Source: Christensenella sp. UBA1259 (GTDB taxonomy: Bacteria; Bacillota; Clostridia; Christensenellales; Borkfalkiaceae). Taken from it: DNA of 6,043 nt. Both the position numbers and the translations under genes were made by a program. Below the pieces are notes generated by a model, which was not told the DNA's origin, did not search any database, and was given only the letters and a program-made list of their open reading frames with translations. The stretch spans positions 10,061 through 16,103 of the forward strand of contig DBVR01000001.1 of NCBI GenBank assembly GCA_002308755.1. Direction: 5' to 3'. This document shows positions 4,218 to 6,043 of the stretch, one piece after another (the stretch's first letter is position 1; each line of letters begins with the position of its first letter).

Positions 4218-6043
4218 ATGAACGATAAACGAACGGAAGGAATATTCGAAGATACGGGCGCAAGGGCTATGCCCTTAATAGCGTTAAGGGGAAAGGTGCT
4301 TTTCCCCAACACCGTCCTTAATTTCGACGTGGGAAGACCTATGTCGATAAACGCCGTGAACGCGGCTATGAACGGGGATAAACGGGTGTTTATCGCCGCG
4401 CAGAAGAACGCGTTCGTAGACGCGCCGTTAAAGGGCGATATTTTGGGCGTCGGGGTTATCGCAGATATCACGCAGGTGATAAAGGCGGGCACGGGCGCGA
4501 TGAAAGTAACGGCGCAGTCCGTTTGCAGGGCGAAGATAATAAACTTTACCGAAGAAAGGAATTATTTCGAAGTGGTGGCGGAAAAAGCGCCGTTCATAAC
4601 GGGCGACGCTCTTCAGTCGGAAGCGTGTTTAAGGCTTGCGAAAGCGGCGTTTTTTGCCTACGTAGAAACGGATAAACGCATATCGAGAGAGATAGCGAAC
4701 ACCATATCCATGATAAACGACCCCAACGCGTTCATGGATAACGTCGCGTCGGTGGCGATATTCCCCGAAAAGGACGTTCAGGAACTTCTTGCTACCGACG
4801 ATACGGTGGAAAGGCTCAATAAATTTCGCGAACTATTGTCGAGAGAAGCGGAGATAATCAAGATAGAAAAGAAGATCTCGGCAAAGGTAAGGAGCGGGAT
4901 AGACAAGTCGCAGAAAGAATTTTTCCTGCGCGAGCAGATAAAGGCGATACATCAGGAACTCGGCGACGACGTGGACGAAAAGGCCGAGCTCAAAAAGAAG
5001 ATAGAAGAAAAGAACTTCCCGCAGGAAGTAAAGGAAAAGGCGCTTAAAGAACTTTCGAGATTAGACAAGATAAATCCCGCCGCGCCCGACTATTCGGTCA
5101 TAATGAATTATCTCGACTGGCTGATAGATCTGCCGTTTTCGGAATCTTCCGTCGATACCGAAGATATTTCCGTAGCGAAGGAAATACTTAATAAAGACCA
5201 CTTCGGGCTGACCAAGGTAAAAGAAAGGATAACGGAGTATATAGCCGTATTAAAACTTACCGAAAAGATAAAAGGACCTATTTTGTGTTTCGTAGGGCCT
5301 CCGGGGGTTGGTAAAACGTCGGTGGCAAGTTCGATAGCAAGGGCGTTGAACCGCAAGTTCGTGAGAATGAGTTTAGGCGGCGTGAAAGACGAAGCGGAAA
5401 TAAGGGGACACAGAAAAACCTACGTCGGGGCGATGCCGGGAAGAATAATTTACGGCATAAAGTCCGCGGGGGTGAATAATCCCGTGTTCCTGCTCGACGA
5501 GATAGATAAACTTTCTATGGACATACACGGCGATCCGTCGGGTGCGCTTTTAGAAGTTTTGGATCCCGAACAGAACAAGACGTTCCGCGACAGGTTTCTG
5601 GAAGTGCCGTTCGATCTGTCGAAAGTGCTGTTCATAACGACGGCGAACACCGTAGACACCATACCGTATCCGCTTCTCGACAGGATGGAGATAATCGAGA
5701 TAAACGGCTATACCAACGAAGAAAAGGAAGAGATAGCGAAAAGGTATCTTATTCCCAAGCAGACGGAAAACAACGGACTTACGGACGGCAGGCTTGCGTT
5801 TACCGACGACGCCGTGCGTTCCATAATAGAAAATTACACCATGGAAGCGGGGGTAAGGAATCTCGAACGCCAGATCGCTTCGGCGATAAGGAAGGTGGCG
5901 GCGAAAGTCGCCGAACACCCGCGGCTTAAAAAGCAGGTAATAACGGCGGAAAATCTGTCCGACTATCTGGGAGTAAAAAGGTTCGTAAAGGAAGACGCCA
6001 TAAAGGAAGACGAAACGGGCGCGTGCACGGGGCTTGCCTGGAC
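4218..6043 (+). CDS. lon: Lon, ATP-dependent serine protease (3' end outside window)
   Basis: Lon is a cytoplasmic hexamer that unfolds and degrades damaged proteins and some regulators. The window holds the first 608 residues of a protein usually about 780-800 long; the frame is still open at the edge. Order: a LON substrate-binding domain from about 18 (PLIALRGKVLFPN) to 200; a charged helical segment, about 205-265; and the AAA+ module with Walker A GPPGVGKT (360-367), Walker B FLLDEIDK (D427, E428), sensor-1 N477, arginine finger R489 and sensor-2 R547. These sit within about five residues of the E. coli positions. The last residues, TGLAW, are the first of the protease domain, so the catalytic Ser-Lys pair is not in view. 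ATG at 4218 follows AAAGGTG (4206-4212) by five bases; the N-terminus is about ten residues longer than in E. coli. The gap after the phosphatase gene is 38 bp. Identification is secure. Confidence 0.97.
   Translation, partial: MNDKRTEGIFEDTGARAMPLIALRGKVLFPNTVLNFDVGRPMSINAVNAAMNGDKRVFIAAQKNAFVDAPLKGDILGVGVIADITQVIKAGTGAMKVTAQSVCRAKIINFTEERNYFEVVAEKAPFITGDALQSEACLRLAKAAFFAYVETDKRISREIANTISMINDPNAFMDNVASVAIFPEKDVQELLATDDTVERLNKFRELLSREAEIIKIEKKISAKVRSGIDKSQKEFFLREQIKAIHQELGDDVDEKAELKKKIEEKNFPQEVKEKALKELSRLDKINPAAPDYSVIMNYLDWLIDLPFSESSVDTEDISVAKEILNKDHFGLTKVKERITEYIAVLKLTEKIKGPILCFVGPPGVGKTSVASSIARALNRKFVRMSLGGVKDEAEIRGHRKTYVGAMPGRIIYGIKSAGVNNPVFLLDEIDKLSMDIHGDPSGALLEVLDPEQNKTFRDRFLEVPFDLSKVLFITTANTVDTIPYPLLDRMEIIEINGYTNEEKEEIAKRYLIPKQTENNGLTDGRLAFTDDAVRSIIENYTMEAGVRNLERQIASAIRKVAAKVAEHPRLKKQVITAENLSDYLGVKRFVKEDAIKEDETGACTGLAW

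Noticed and set aside
4269..4271. Internal ATG at codon 18 of lon as an alternative start
   Set aside because: The ATG at 4218 has the clearer Shine-Dalgarno (AAAGGTG, five bases away); the shorter form cannot be fully excluded but is less likely.
5550..5918. 122-codon leftward frame inside lon, and similar antisense frames at 5108-5356, 5450-5662 and 4199-4492
   Set aside because: All lie opposite an intact, well-conserved lon reading frame, lack ribosome binding sites and resemble no protein family.

Overview
The window carries about 6 kb of a bacterial chromosome. Five protein genes read rightward and one very small gene reads leftward. The genes suggest a Gram-positive anaerobe of the Clostridia type, but this is inference and no genus can be named. 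The reasons are AGGAGG-type ribosome binding sites, short intergenic gaps, mid-range GC, and a strong preference for the isoleucine codon ATA (15 of the 20 isoleucines in the uvrA fragment). TGA is read as a stop, so the genetic code is standard.

Layout. (1) 1-834 is the C-terminal part of uvrA, the damage-sensing ATPase of nucleotide excision repair; its start lies outside the window. (2) 835-1180 is not empty. A strong GC-rich hairpin (857-890) is followed by a leftward 48-residue gene (919-1065) with a near-perfect ribosome binding site. Its product is rich in Asn, Thr and Leu and has no charged residue at all. A 115-bp divergent control region follows, with a symmetric AT-rich element (1141-1163). 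(3) 1181-1516 is an ArsR/SmtB-type repressor that lacks the usual metal ligands. (4) 1556-3379 is a complete uvrC. Its promoter is almost consensus, and the predicted transcription start falls on the GTG start codon, so the message may be leaderless. (5) 3376-4179 is a Cof-type HAD phosphatase that overlaps the uvrC stop by four bases (ATGA). (6) 4218-6043 is lon, complete through its ATPase module but cut by the window edge just as the protease domain begins.

UvrA and UvrC belong to one repair pathway (UvrA loads UvrB at lesions; UvrC makes both incisions), and Lon is a quality-control and stress protease, so the backbone is a housekeeping DNA-repair and proteostasis neighbourhood. The small gene plus arsR pair sits between uvrA and uvrC and looks like a separate regulatory cassette. 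It is the least explained part of the window. The possibly leaderless uvrC promoter is the second point of interest.
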